Of a stretch of DNA of 64,000 nucleotides, positions 53,310 through 62,566 are shown piece after piece. Where the stretch lies: positions 4,526,001 through 4,590,000 of the forward strand of contig NZ_CP121464.1 of NCBI RefSeq assembly GCF_029690045.1, read 5' to 3'. This stretch comes from Janthinobacterium rivuli (GTDB lineage: Bacteria; Pseudomonadota; Gammaproteobacteria; Burkholderiales; Burkholderiaceae_D). The position numbers and the translations under genes were made by a program. Each line of letters starts with the position of its first letter. Positions within the stretch are counted from its first letter, which is position 1. The notes under the pieces are model-generated. The model saw only the letters and a list, made by a program, of their open reading frames with translations. It made no database searches and was not told the DNA's origin.

Positions 53310-53538
53310 GGTAGGCGTTCCCGTCGGGTGTAAGGTCAAGGCACACGGTTCAGGTCGTGACCGTGCTGCGCTGGAGACGGACGGCAGGCGCGCATGGCGC
53401 GGCGGCGTCCCTCTTCTGGTTGATAATTATGCAGTATTACCGGAATATCAAAACAGCGAACAGAACAAGTTTTTCCTGACTGCAAACCCATATGCACCAT
53501 TTTAGCGCATTTCACCTGCAGCACGCTCCCGGCTTTCC

Positions 53539-53859
53539 TCAGCGCATGAATTTCGAAATGGCGCTGCTGACGGCCATGTCCAGGTGCAGGAAAGTGAGTC
53601 CCACCTTGAAACCTGCGCTGCTGAAAATGCAGTGCGAGACGGACACGCGCGCCTCGATGATGTGCGCCGCGCCATCGTAAAACAGCTCGAACAGCACCTT
53701 GCCCTGCTTGCCTGTCGGCACCGGCTCCGCGATGACGGCCGCCATCCCGCCCGGCCCCACATCAAGCGTGCGCGCCGCCACGGGACCCGCGCCATCCATT
53801 ACCAACATTGCCTTGGCACGCAATATCTTGCGTGCGCCCTGCCTTTGCTCAACTGACAC
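53539..53859 (-). CDS. PilZ-domain protein, 106 aa
   Basis: A single PilZ domain, a c-di-GMP receptor. The binding motifs are recognisable: RKILR near the N-terminus (RxxxR) and DVGPGGMAA (D/N-x-S/A/G-x-x-G). The C-terminal strand FKVGLTFLHLD is typical. The start is GTG 53859, with GCGGAA about six bases upstream. It lies upstream of fliD (229 bases apart) and could link c-di-GMP to motility (inference). About 130 bases separate it from radA. Confidence 0.85.
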   Translation of the reverse strand: MSVEQRQGARKILRAKAMLVMDGAGPVAARTLDVGPGGMAAVIAEPVPTGKQGKVLFELFYDGAAHIIEARVSVSHCIFSSAGFKVGLTFLHLDMAVSSAISKFMR

Positions 53860-53990
53860 TATATTCCGCTTCTCTAACTATGCATTGTCGATGCGGATTC
53901 ACGGGGTGAATCCATCGGACAAATATTATAGTTCCAAACGGAAATTTTGTTTGACTTGTCTCAAGCTTGGCATTTAAACCATACCAACTG

Positions 53991-55367
53991 TTACTCCAGA
54001 TCGCGCAATTTATTGAATGCTTCGTCGATGCGCTCGACGCCGATGACCTTGAGGCCTTCAATGACTTGCTTGGGCAAGTTCGACTTGGGCACCACGGCCA
54101 GGGTAAAGCCCAGCTTGGCCGCTTCGCGCAAGCGCTCCTGCCCCCGTGGCGCGGGGCGGATTTCGCCGGCCAGACCCACCTCGCCAAACACGACCAATCC
54201 CCGTGGCAGCGGTTTGTTGCGCATCGACGAGTTAATCGCCAGTAACACGGCCAGGTCGGCCGCCGGCTCCGTGATTTTCACGCCGCCGACGGCATTGATG
54301 AACACGTCCTGATCAAACGCGGCGATGCCCGCGTGGCGGTGCGCCACGGCCAGCAGCATGGCCAGGCGGTTCTGCTCCAGGCCGACGGACAGGCGGCGCG
54401 CATTCGGCAAGTGGCTCGTGTCGACGAGGGCCTGAATTTCCACCAGCAGCGGACGCGTGCCTTCCTGCGTCACCATCACGCAGGAACCGGGCACCTGGTT
54501 ATCGTGCTGCGACAGGAACAGCGCGGACGGGTTCGACACCCCCTTCAAGCCCTTTTCCGTCATGGCAAACACACCCAGTTCGTTGACGGCGCCGAAACGG
54601 TTCTTGATGGCGCGCACCAGGCGGAAGCTGGAATGGGCGTCGCCCTCGAAATACAGCACCGTGTCGACGATGTGCTCGAGCACGCGGGGACCGGCCAGCG
54701 CGCCCTCTTTTGTCACGTGGCCGACCAGAATGATGGTCACGCCCGTCTGCTTGGCCGCCCGCGTCAGCTGGGCAGCGCATTCGCGCACTTGCGCCACGGA
54801 ACCGGGCGCCGAGCTGAGCGCGTCCGAATACACGGTCTGGATCGAATCGATCACCACCACTTCCGGTTTCAGGTCGTTCAAGGTGGACAGTATCTTTTCC
54901 AGCTGGATCTCGGCCTGCAATTTGAGTTCCTTGGCGTCGATGACGAGGCGCTTGGCGCGCAGGGCGATTTGCGCGCCGGACTCTTCGCCGCTGACGTACA
55001 GCACACGCTTGTGGTGCGACATGTTCGCCAGCGCCTGCAGCAGCAGGGTCGACTTGCCGATGCCGGGGTCACCGCCGATCAGCACGACGCCGCCAGCCAC
55101 CATGCCGCCGCCCAGCACACGGTCGAATTCCTCGATGCCCGTGCCGAAACGGGGCACGTCGATGGCGTCGATATCGTCAAGCGACAGCACGGGCGCCGTC
55201 TGCGCCAGCGACATGTGCTGCGGATTCGAATAGCGGTTGTTGCCGCCCGTTTCGGGCAGGCTTTCCACCATGGTATTCCACTGATTGCACGAGGTGCATT
55301 GCCCCATCCATTTATTGCTGACGGCGCCGCAGTCGCTGCAGGTGTAGACGGTCTTGACTTTTGCCAT
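53991..55367 (-). CDS. radA: DNA repair protein RadA
   Basis: A 458-residue RadA (Sms). N-terminal zinc finger CSDCGAVSNKWMGQCTSCNQ; RecA-like core with Walker A GGDPGIGKSTLLLQ and Walker B VVVIDSIQTVYSD; the RadA-specific KNRFG motif (AIKNRFGAVNELG); and a Lon-like C-terminal domain (SVGLEQNRLAMLLAVAHRHA, then RGLVVFGEVGLAGEIRP). It promotes branch migration in recombinational repair. The ATG at 55367 gives the conserved MAK N-terminus. alr lies upstream on the same strand, 79 bases away. Confidence 0.98.
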   Translation of the reverse strand: MAKVKTVYTCSDCGAVSNKWMGQCTSCNQWNTMVESLPETGGNNRYSNPQHMSLAQTAPVLSLDDIDAIDVPRFGTGIEEFDRVLGGGMVAGGVVLIGGDPGIGKSTLLLQALANMSHHKRVLYVSGEESGAQIALRAKRLVIDAKELKLQAEIQLEKILSTLNDLKPEVVVIDSIQTVYSDALSSAPGSVAQVRECAAQLTRAAKQTGVTIILVGHVTKEGALAGPRVLEHIVDTVLYFEGDAHSSFRLVRAIKNRFGAVNELGVFAMTEKGLKGVSNPSALFLSQHDNQVPGSCVMVTQEGTRPLLVEIQALVDTSHLPNARRLSVGLEQNRLAMLLAVAHRHAGIAAFDQDVFINAVGGVKITEPAADLAVLLAINSSMRNKPLPRGLVVFGEVGLAGEIRPAPRGQERLREAAKLGFTLAVVPKSNLPKQVIEGLKVIGVERIDEAFNKLRDLE

Positions 55368-55446
55368 GGTGTACTTTGCCCGGGTAAGGAATAATGCTGT
55401 TTATATATACAGTAGAATCACAGTATATACAAACAAGGCGGCGAGG

Positions 55447-56538
55447 TCACGCCTCGATCACCGGAACGCGGGGCGCCAGTGCGCACATCAGCTCGTAGCC
55501 GATGGTGCCCGCGGCCAGGGCCACCTCGTCGATCGGCATGCCCTCGCCCCACAAGGTGACGGCACTGCCGACTTTTGCGCCAGGAACCTGCGTCAGATCG
55601 ACCATCAGCATGTCCATCGAGACCCTGCCGATGAGTCCCGTGCGCACGCCGTCAACCAGCACGGGCGTGCCTTCAGGCGCGTGGCGCGGGTAGCCATCCG
55701 CATAGCCGCAGGCCACCACGCCCACCTTGATATTGCCGGCCGCTTCGTAACGGCTGCCATAGCCGACCACGTCGCCAGCGGCGATATCCTGGATGCCGAT
55801 GATGCTGCTGCGCAAGGTCATGGTGGGCAGCAAGCCAAACGCCTGCGCCGAGGTGCCGCCTGGAGCGCCACTGGGCGTGCCGCCATACAGCATGATGCCG
55901 GGACGTACCCATTCGCTGTCCAGATGGTGCATCAGCAGGCCGGCCGAATTGCACAGGCTGCGCGGCAAGGCTGTGCCAATGCTGGCCGCGCCGGCTTCAA
56001 AACGCAGCATCTGCTGCTCCAACGGCAAGCGCGTGGGCGCCGCCTCGTCCGCATTGGCGAAGTGCGTCATCACGGTGATCGTGCCGACGTGCGGGATGGC
56101 GCGCAGGCGCGCATACGCACCCGCCACGGCATCCGGCGTGAAACCCAGGCGGTTCATGCCCGTGTTCATTTTCAGGTGCACATCGATGGCGTGCGGCAGG
56201 CGCGCCGCTGCCAGCATGGCAATCTGCTCTTCGCAATGCACGCTGCCATTCAGTTTGTGCTGCGCCATGACCAGCAAATCGCTGGCGTCGAAAAAACCTT
56301 CCAGCAGCAAGATGGGCTTGGTCCAGCCCAGCTCGCGCAAGCGCACGGCGTAGTCGACCTCGACCAGCGCCAGACCATCGGCCTCGGCAAAGCCCCGCAT
56401 GGCCCGTTCCAGGCCGTGGCCATAGGCATTCGCCTTGACGACGGCCCACACCTTGGCGCCGCGGGCGCCGGCACGGGCGCGCGCCAGATTGTGTTGCATG
56501 GCATCGAGATGGATGGTGGCGATGAGGGGCCTGGGCAT
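55447..56538 (-). CDS. alr: Alanine racemase
   Basis: A 363-residue PLP enzyme that interconverts L- and D-alanine for peptidoglycan. The PLP lysine is in VWAVVKANAYGHG at about residues 30-42; the catalytic Tyr region is VVGYGSRYEA and the C-terminal domain begins at about 230 (GRVSMDMLMVDLTQ). The ATG at 56538 matches the family N-terminus (MPRPLIATIHLDAM), although the upstream site is weak. It is divergent from lplT and probably co-transcribed with radA. Confidence 0.96.
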   Translation of the reverse strand: MPRPLIATIHLDAMQHNLARARAGARGAKVWAVVKANAYGHGLERAMRGFAEADGLALVEVDYAVRLRELGWTKPILLLEGFFDASDLLVMAQHKLNGSVHCEEQIAMLAAARLPHAIDVHLKMNTGMNRLGFTPDAVAGAYARLRAIPHVGTITVMTHFANADEAAPTRLPLEQQMLRFEAGAASIGTALPRSLCNSAGLLMHHLDSEWVRPGIMLYGGTPSGAPGGTSAQAFGLLPTMTLRSSIIGIQDIAAGDVVGYGSRYEAAGNIKVGVVACGYADGYPRHAPEGTPVLVDGVRTGLIGRVSMDMLMVDLTQVPGAKVGSAVTLWGEGMPIDEVALAAGTIGYELMCALAPRVPVIEA

Positions 56539-56785
56539 ATGCGTCGTGTACGGCGAGTGGGAAAGCCGTATTTTACCGGATGCACCGTATGGTGACATGG
56601 CAGGCGCCGACGGTCGTGTGCAGAGGACATCATTTATAAAATGCTTACATGTATGTGTATTTTTCTACGGCAGAAAAATTAAGCTTCGCTTAGACAAGAC
56701 TATGCAAAGCAGCCCCTTCCAAACTTGGGGTTTGCCGTTTTTTCGTGGTATAAAGCAAGCCAGATATGATTTCAGGCATTCCAGA

Positions 56786-58048
56786 ATGAATCGTGGTTTT
56801 TATACCATCATGGCGGCGCAGTTCTTTTCCTCGCTGGCAGATAACGCCCTCTTTTTTGTCGCCGTCGATTTATTGGTGTCCATGAAATCACCGGCGTGGA
56901 TCACGCCGCTGCTCAAACTGTCATTCGTGCTGTTTTACGTGCTGTTGGCCGCTTTTGTCGGCGCCTTCGCAGATGCATTGCCAAAAGGCAAGGTCATGTT
57001 CATCGCCAACATGGTCAAGATTTTCGGCTGCGCCCTCGTCTTCTTCCACGTACACCCGCTGCTGGCCTACGCCGTCGTCGGTTTTGGCGCGGCCGTGTAC
57101 TCGCCCGCCAAGTACGGCATCCTGACGGAACTGCTGCCGCCGGAAAAACTGGTGGCGGCGAATGGCTGGATCGAAGGCTTGACTGTCACCTCCATCATCC
57201 TCGGCACCGTCATGGGCGGCGCACTCGTCAGCGGCCACGTGTCCGACATGCTGCTGTCCTTCGACTTCCCCCTGATCGACACGGGCATCACCAACAAGAC
57301 GGAAGCGGCCCTGTGCGTGGTGGTCGGCATTTATGTGCTGGCAACCCTGGCCAACCTGAAGATTCCCGACACGGGCTGCGTGTATCCGCACCAGGAACGT
57401 AATCCTATCAAACTGATTACCGATTTTGCCAATTGCTATTCCATCCTGTGGAAAGACAAGCTGGGCCAGATCACCCTGGCCGTGACGACCCTGTTCTGGG
57501 GCGCTGGCGCCACCTTGCAACTGATCGTGCTGGAGTGGGCCAAGCAATCCTTGAACATGCCATTCGACAAGGCGACCAGCCTGGTGGGCGTGGTCGCCAT
57601 CGGCGTGGCCGCCGGCGCCGTGCTGTCGGCGCGCTTCATTCCGCTGCGCAAATCGCTGACAGTCATTCCGCTGGGCATCGCCATGGGCGTCATCGTCATG
57701 ATGATGACGCAAGTGCATTCCGTGTGGATCGCCTACCCGCTGCTGATACTGATCGGCGCCCTGTCCGGCTTCTTCGTCGTGCCAATGAATGCTCTGCTGC
57801 AACACCGCGGCCACGTGCTGATGAGCGCAGGCCATTCCATCGCCGTGCAGAACTTCAATGAGAACCTGTCGATTCTCACCATGCTGGCCGTGTATTCCAT
57901 CATGATCCGTCTGCACCTGCCGCTGAACATCATCATCACCCTGTTCGGCCTGTTCGTCGCCGGCACCATGTACATGATCATGCGCAGGCACAAGCTGAAC
58001 CAGCTGGAGCACGACAATCTGTCGCTGATTGGCGAGCAGAAACATTAA
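56786..58048 (+). CDS. lplT: Lysophospholipid transporter LplT
   Basis: A 420-residue MFS-type transporter that moves lysophospholipids across the inner membrane for re-acylation. Typical LplT motifs are SSLADNALFFVAVDLL near the start, then VYSPAKYGILTELLPPEKLV and AANGWIEGLTVTSIILGTVM, and near the end FVVPMNALLQHRGHVLMSAG and HSIAVQNFNENLSIL. ATG 56786 gives the usual N-terminus. In enterobacteria lplT is next to aas; no acyltransferase gene is adjacent here. The transcript probably ends in the REP-like palindrome at 58059-58092. Confidence 0.95.
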   Translation: MNRGFYTIMAAQFFSSLADNALFFVAVDLLVSMKSPAWITPLLKLSFVLFYVLLAAFVGAFADALPKGKVMFIANMVKIFGCALVFFHVHPLLAYAVVGFGAAVYSPAKYGILTELLPPEKLVAANGWIEGLTVTSIILGTVMGGALVSGHVSDMLLSFDFPLIDTGITNKTEAALCVVVGIYVLATLANLKIPDTGCVYPHQERNPIKLITDFANCYSILWKDKLGQITLAVTTLFWGAGATLQLIVLEWAKQSLNMPFDKATSLVGVVAIGVAAGAVLSARFIPLRKSLTVIPLGIAMGVIVMMMTQVHSVWIAYPLLILIGALSGFFVVPMNALLQHRGHVLMSAGHSIAVQNFNENLSILTMLAVYSIMIRLHLPLNIIITLFGLFVAGTMYMIMRRHKLNQLEHDNLSLIGEQKH

Positions 58049-58058
58049 TTAGAGTGGT

Positions 58059-58113
58059 GTCGGATTACGCGGCGTGCCGCCGCTAATCCGACCTACACGA
58101 CCTACACGACCTA
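58059..58113. repeat. REP-like palindrome and 9-bp tandem repeat
   Basis: GTCGGATTA (58059-58067) pairs with TAATCCGAC (58084-58092); inner GCGGC (58069-58073) pairs with GCCGC (58079-58083), with C58068 bulged and a 5-base loop. This GTCGGATTA-type extragenic palindrome resembles interspersed repeats seen between genes in many proteobacteria. It is followed by GACCTACAC twice (58090-58098, 58099-58107) and a partial third copy that includes the DUF1853 stop codon. It lies between two convergent genes and may terminate both. Confidence 0.75.
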
Positions 58114-59049
58114 AGCTGGTAGCGCGCCGGTAATCCGCCGCGCGGCAGCCTGCTCAATCCAGGTAGCGGGCACGACAAAACCGCGCGTGCGCTCCACTTC
58201 CCAGCCTTCGATAGTATCCACTGTGGCCACCATCACCGGTTGCGCCAGATCAAACAAGCGCGCCCGCAAGGCATCCACGTCCAGCACTTCCTCGTCGCGC
58301 CCCTTGAATGGCGCCAGCCATTGCAATCGCGGCAGCACGACGTAGCGCTGCTGCGGCAGTTGCGCCGGCGTGCACCAGAAGCCGTGTCCATGTTCCGGGG
58401 AAATACCGTCCATGGCGGGCGTGGCGCCCGGTGCATAAAACAGCCAGCCTTTGACCAGCGCCTGCGCCGCGCGCACGGGCTGCGACAGCAAGCTTTGTGC
58501 GGCCGGATGGCGGGACAAGGCCAATTGCTTGTCGAGAATCTTGCGCATCTTCAAGCCCAGGGTATCGGCCAGGTTGGGGCCGATCAAGTGGTTGAAGACA
58601 CCCGGATCGGGCGCGCCTTCGAGCAGGTAGAACTTGGTGGCGAATTCCCAGTGCAGCAAGCCATCTCCATCATGCAGCAGAAAATCGAATTCGCCCACCG
58701 TGTCGTTGCGGTTGACCTGCACTTGCAAGCCATGCGCAGCGAGCACGCCGTGCTGCTCGAAATAAAAGGCCAGCAGCTTTTCAGCATACAGGCCCAGGCG
58801 AGAATAGAATTTCGGCCCCAGCGCCGCATCGAGCGGCGACGGGTCATCCTGCAGCGCCCCCAGCCAGACAGCCACGGCAGGCGTGACGGGCGCAAGGCTG
58901 GCGATGCGTCCGCCCCAGTGGGGGCTGGACGGATCGAGCAAATCGGGCGAGTCGAGCAGCCAGGCCAGCGCGCGCACGCGAGGATGCGTCAAATGTCCCC
59001 AGCGGCGCTCGAAACGGGCCTGGAAGCTGCCGACGTCCGCCTCAATCAC
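58111..59049 (-). CDS. DUF1853 family protein
   Basis: A 312-residue protein matching the DUF1853 family: FERRWGHLTHPRVRALAWLL near the start, LGLYAEKLLAFYFEQHG, VGEFDFLLHDGDGLLHWEFA and GHGFWCTPAQLP. The conserved E-x-D...E residues (GEFDFLL...HWEFATKFYL) recall PD-(D/E)XK nuclease-like folds, but activity is unknown. The GTG start at 59049 lies inside the end of the uracil-DNA glycosylase gene (8-base overlap) and gives the usual length. It is last in the tsaB-rimI-UDG-DUF1853 operon. Confidence 0.85.
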   Translation of the reverse strand: MIEADVGSFQARFERRWGHLTHPRVRALAWLLDSPDLLDPSSPHWGGRIASLAPVTPAVAVWLGALQDDPSPLDAALGPKFYSRLGLYAEKLLAFYFEQHGVLAAHGLQVQVNRNDTVGEFDFLLHDGDGLLHWEFATKFYLLEGAPDPGVFNHLIGPNLADTLGLKMRKILDKQLALSRHPAAQSLLSQPVRAAQALVKGWLFYAPGATPAMDGISPEHGHGFWCTPAQLPQQRYVVLPRLQWLAPFKGRDEEVLDVDALRARLFDLAQPVMVATVDTIEGWEVERTRGFVVPATWIEQAAARRITGALPA

Positions 59050-59917
59050 CGTGCGTGCTTTTCGCCAGGCACAGGTCGGTCCAGGCACGGGCCTTGGCCT
59101 TGCCCGTCTCGTCCTGCAGCAACATTTCCGGATGGAAGGTGGCCACGACGGACGCATTGCCCAGCTGGCGCACCGTGCCGCGCACGGGCTTTTCGCCGGG
59201 ATTGATGCCGGCGGCGGCCATGGAACCCAGGGTGACGATGGTGCGCGGCTGCAGCAGGGCCAGTTCGCGCTCGAAGTACGGACGGCAAGCGGCGGACTCC
59301 GATTCAGTGGGTAGGCGCTCCTGCCCCGCCTCGTCGAGCGGACGGCATTTCAGCAAGTGCGTGATGTACACGCCGCTGCCGGCGTCGACTTCGATGGCCT
59401 TGAGCATATTGTCGAGCAATTTGCCCTGCTCGCCCGGCAAGGCGCGCCCTTCGCGCTCTTCCAGGCGCGAGGGACTGCTGGCCAGCATCAGCCAGGCACC
59501 CTGGCGGTCGCCACGGCCCATGACGACGCCCTTGCGCGTCTTGCACAAGTCGCAGCGCGCGCACTTGGCGACGGCCGCCGTCAAACCATCCCAGTCGAGG
59601 GCGGCGATATCGGCATCGCTCAACTGTTTGACGGGCGGAGGTGGTGGCGCATCGTCGAACCAGGCCGTGTCGTCCGGCTCGGCGGCGGGAACTGGCAGCA
59701 CGGCAACAGCGACTGGCGCTTCGGCCGGCACCTCGGCGACCGCCTCAGCAACCACCTCATTCACGGCTTCTACGGCTTCTGCCACAGGCGCCGCCACGAC
59801 GACTTCCACCTCCACGGGAGCTTCGACGACATCAACGGCCTCGGCTGCGGCACCCTGGCGCAAGCGCCACAGGGGACCGACGCCCATTTCATCGAGGAAA
59901 ACGGCGCTGCGGCTCAT
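59042..59917 (-). CDS. Uracil-DNA glycosylase family 4-like protein
   Basis: A 291-residue protein. Its C-terminal two-thirds (about 105-285) is of the Fe-S family 4 uracil-DNA glycosylase type: iron-sulfur cysteines in KCARCDLCKTRKGVV, LLKCRPLDEA and AACRPYFERELALL, then IVTLGSMAAAG and the C-terminal motif ATFHPEMLLQDETGKAKAWT-like HP region. The active-site motif normally GEAPGxxED...PFVG is changed to LASSPSRLEE and ALPGEQG, so uracil excision is doubtful. Residues about 22-80 are a low-complexity Ala/Val/Glu/Pro linker. It overlaps rimI by four bases and the DUF1853 gene by eight. Confidence 0.85.
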   Translation of the reverse strand: MSRSAVFLDEMGVGPLWRLRQGAAAEAVDVVEAPVEVEVVVAAPVAEAVEAVNEVVAEAVAEVPAEAPVAVAVLPVPAAEPDDTAWFDDAPPPPPVKQLSDADIAALDWDGLTAAVAKCARCDLCKTRKGVVMGRGDRQGAWLMLASSPSRLEEREGRALPGEQGKLLDNMLKAIEVDAGSGVYITHLLKCRPLDEAGQERLPTESESAACRPYFERELALLQPRTIVTLGSMAAAGINPGEKPVRGTVRQLGNASVVATFHPEMLLQDETGKAKARAWTDLCLAKSTHGD

Positions 59918-60411
59918 AAGGTATAACGCATCACGATGGCGTCCTCACGTTGCGAGTTACTGGCCGGATAGTATCCCTTGCGCCGGCCGATCTGTTCAAA
60001 TCCATAACGCTGGTAGATGTCGAGCGCGCGCACGTTCGACGGGCGCACTTCCAGCAGCATCGATTCCATGCCCAGCTGGCGCGCGCAGGCGCAGGACTGG
60101 TTCAGCAGGAAGCGGCCCAGTCCCTGCCCCTGGATGGCGCCCTCGACGGCCACGTTGAGCAAGTGCGCCTCGTCGACGACCAGCATCAGCAAGAAGTAGC
60201 CAAGCAAGGTGCCATCCACGTCGCGCAGCACCCAGGCAGGATAGCCGCTCTTGAGCGAATCGACAAAGTTGCCATGCGTCCAGGGATGCGGATACACGCG
60301 CTGCTCCAGCCCCAGCACCTCCAACAGATCCGCTTCCTGCATCGGCTGATAGTCGAGGCGCAGCAAGTCCCAGCCTGCCGCGCTGTCCTTGTCCTTGCCC
60401 GCTTCCATCAT
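59914..60411 (-). CDS. rimI: Ribosomal protein bS18 N-alanine acetyltransferase
   Basis: A 165-residue GNAT acetyltransferase. The CoA-binding motif is GQGLGRFLLNQSCACARQLG preceded by LLNVAVEGAIQ; LLEVRPSNVRALDIYQRYGF and RRKGYYPASNSQREDAIVMR are characteristic of RimI. It acetylates the N-terminus of ribosomal protein S18. The start ATG 60411 overlaps the tsaB stop by four bases, and its own stop overlaps the glycosylase start, so the genes are coupled. Confidence 0.95.
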   Translation of the reverse strand: MMEAGKDKDSAAGWDLLRLDYQPMQEADLLEVLGLEQRVYPHPWTHGNFVDSLKSGYPAWVLRDVDGTLLGYFLLMLVVDEAHLLNVAVEGAIQGQGLGRFLLNQSCACARQLGMESMLLEVRPSNVRALDIYQRYGFEQIGRRKGYYPASNSQREDAIVMRYTL

Positions 60412-61133
60412 TGCGCCGACTCCGCAGCGGCCTTGGCGGCCTGCATGTCGAGGCGTTCCGCACTCGTGTAAGCGATCTTGTTGCGCAAATACAGAGGCTG
60501 CGCCTCGGCCGCCGTCACAAAATGTCCGGCGGCAAAGGCGATGCGCGCCAGCTGCGCCACTTGCACGGCGTGCGGCATGATGGCGGCGTCAGCCTTGGCG
60601 GCGCACGGCAGCGCTGCCAGGGCGTCGGCATAGGCGCTAAAACCGTTGCCACAGCCGGCAACGTCGCCTTGCGGCGCCACGCCGGCCGGCGCGCTCAGGG
60701 CCGGTGGCGAAACAATCTGCAAGCCATCCTGGTAATCGTATTGCGCCCAGTACACCTCACTCATGCGGGCGTCGAGCACGGTCACGATGCGTTGCGCGCC
60801 ATGCTGCTGGTGGCACGCGAGGGCCATGGCGTCGAGCGTGACGACGGGCACGACGGGCAGATTGGCGCCGTAGGCCAGGCCTTGCGCGATGCCGCAAGCC
60901 GTGCGCACGCCCGTAAACGAGCCGGGGCCGGAGCCGTAGGCGACGGCGTCGACATCGGCCAGGGTCACGCCCGCTTCGGCCAGCAATTCCTGCACCATGG
61001 GCAAGATGGACTGGGAATGGGTGCGCACGCCCGACGAGGCGCGGGACAGGACGACATCGCCGCGCAACAAGGCGCAGGAGGCGAGTTCGGACGAGGTTTC
61101 AATAGCAAGCAGTGTGGGAAGTAAGGTAGACAT
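60408..61133 (-). CDS. tsaB: tRNA t6A synthesis protein TsaB
   Basis: A 241-residue ASKHA-fold protein required, with TsaC/D/E, for threonylcarbamoyl-adenosine at tRNA position 37. Typical features: LLAIETSSELASCALLRGDV at the N-terminus, LPMVQELLAEAGVTLADVDA, the glycine-rich AYGSGPGSFTGVRTACGIAQ, and VTVLDARMSEVYWAQY. It heads the four-gene operon and overlaps rimI by four bases. The start at 61133 gives the standard length. Confidence 0.96.
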   Translation of the reverse strand: MSTLLPTLLAIETSSELASCALLRGDVVLSRASSGVRTHSQSILPMVQELLAEAGVTLADVDAVAYGSGPGSFTGVRTACGIAQGLAYGANLPVVPVVTLDAMALACHQQHGAQRIVTVLDARMSEVYWAQYDYQDGLQIVSPPALSAPAGVAPQGDVAGCGNGFSAYADALAALPCAAKADAAIMPHAVQVAQLARIAFAAGHFVTAAEAQPLYLRNKIAYTSAERLDMQAAKAAAESAQ

Positions 61134-61319
61134 AGCGTATTTTACCTTGCCAGGCCCGGAAGCGGCATGCCGTGCAGGTCAACAACAGCCTACTTGCACA
61201 GCCCGTGCGCGAGGACGGCTATAATAAAAGGCTAAGCTGATTGCTTGACCGGCGTCATTGCGCCATGCCCGGCAATCCATACGCGACACTATCACCCCAC
61301 TCTTGCCCTGGTCCGTTCC

Positions 61320-62549
61320 GTGAATCCACTTCTTGCTAAACTGCAACCATACCCGTTTGAAAAGCTGCGCCAGCTGTTTGCCGGCGTGACGGTCAACCCC
61401 GAATATGCGCCCATCAGCCTGGGCATGGGTGAACCCAAGCACCCGACGCCGGCCTTCATCGAGCAGGCATTGACCGACAATATCCACGGCCTGGCCAGCT
61501 ATCCGACCACCATCGGTTCGGAAGCCTTGCGTACCGCCATCGCCGGCTGGCTCGAGCGCCGCTATGGCATCCCCAAGCTCAATCCTGCCACGCAAATCCT
61601 GCCCGTGAACGGTTCGCGCGAAGCGCTGTTTGCGCTGGCGCAAACGGTGATCGATCCATCGGCCGGTTCGCTCGTGATCAGCCCGAATCCGTTTTACCAG
61701 ATCTATGAAGGCGCGGCCTACCTGGCCGGCGCCGAACCGTATTTCGTCAATTCCGACCCGGCGCGCAATTTCGGCTGCGACTACGACAGCGTACCGACCA
61801 GCGTGTGGGAAAAGGTCAAGCTGCTGTTCCTGTGTTCGCCCGGCAACCCGACTGGCGCCGTGCTCACCCTGACGGACTGGGAACACCTGTTCGCCCTGTC
61901 CGAACGCTACGATTTCGTCATCGCCGCCGACGAATGCTATTCCGAGATTTACCACGGCGACACGCCACCGCTGGGCGCGCTGCAGGCGGCGCACATGCTG
62001 GGCCTGTCCACCATCGAGCGCCCGTATGCGCGCCTGGTGGTGTTTTCCAGCCTGTCGAAGCGCTCGAACGTGCCGGGCATGCGCTCGGGCTTTGTTGCCG
62101 GCGACGCGGAAGTACTGAAAAAATTCCTGCTCTACCGAACCTACCACGGCGGCGCCATGAGCCCCGCCGTGCAGGCGGCCTCCGTCGCGGCCTGGAACGA
62201 CGAAACCCATGTCGAGGAAAATCGCGCCAAGTACCGCGCCAAGTTCGACGCCATCACGCCGCTGCTGCAATCGGTGATGGACGTGCAATTGCCGGACGCC
62301 GGCTTCTACCTGTGGGCCGACGTCAGCCGCACGGGACTGTCCGACACCGAATTCGCGCAACGCCTGTACGCCGAATATAATGTCACGGTATTGCCTGGCA
62401 GTTACCTGGCGCGCGACGCGCACGGCATCAATCCGGGCCGCAACCGCATCCGCATGGCCCTGGTGGCCGAAACGGCCGAAGGGCTGGAAGCCGCACTGCG
62501 CATAGTAAAATTCTGCCAGCAGCTTTCCGCATCCGCATCAACCAACTAA
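61320..62549 (+). CDS. dapC: Succinyldiaminopimelate transaminase
   Basis: A 409-residue class-I PLP aminotransferase. N-terminus [20 protein letters not shown] with [17 protein letters not shown] is characteristic of DapC. The PLP lysine is in [22 protein letters not shown] and [12 protein letters not shown] are also present. It makes N-succinyl-LL-2,6-diaminopimelate precursors for lysine and peptidoglycan. GTG 61320 gives the family N-terminus; an in-frame upstream extension to 61245 is unlikely. dapD follows 17 bases later, so the two form an operon. Confidence 0.94.
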   Translation: MNPLLAKLQPYPFEKLRQLFAGVTVNPEYAPISLGMGEPKHPTPAFIEQALTDNIHGLASYPTTIGSEALRTAIAGWLERRYGIPKLNPATQILPVNGSREALFALAQTVIDPSAGSLVISPNPFYQIYEGAAYLAGAEPYFVNSDPARNFGCDYDSVPTSVWEKVKLLFLCSPGNPTGAVLTLTDWEHLFALSERYDFVIAADECYSEIYHGDTPPLGALQAAHMLGLSTIERPYARLVVFSSLSKRSNVPGMRSGFVAGDAEVLKKFLLYRTYHGGAMSPAVQAASVAAWNDETHVEENRAKYRAKFDAITPLLQSVMDVQLPDAGFYLWADVSRTGLSDTEFAQRLYAEYNVTVLPGSYLARDAHGINPGRNRIRMALVAETAEGLEAALRIVKFCQQLSASASTN

Positions 62550-62566
62550 ATAAACAAGACATCATC

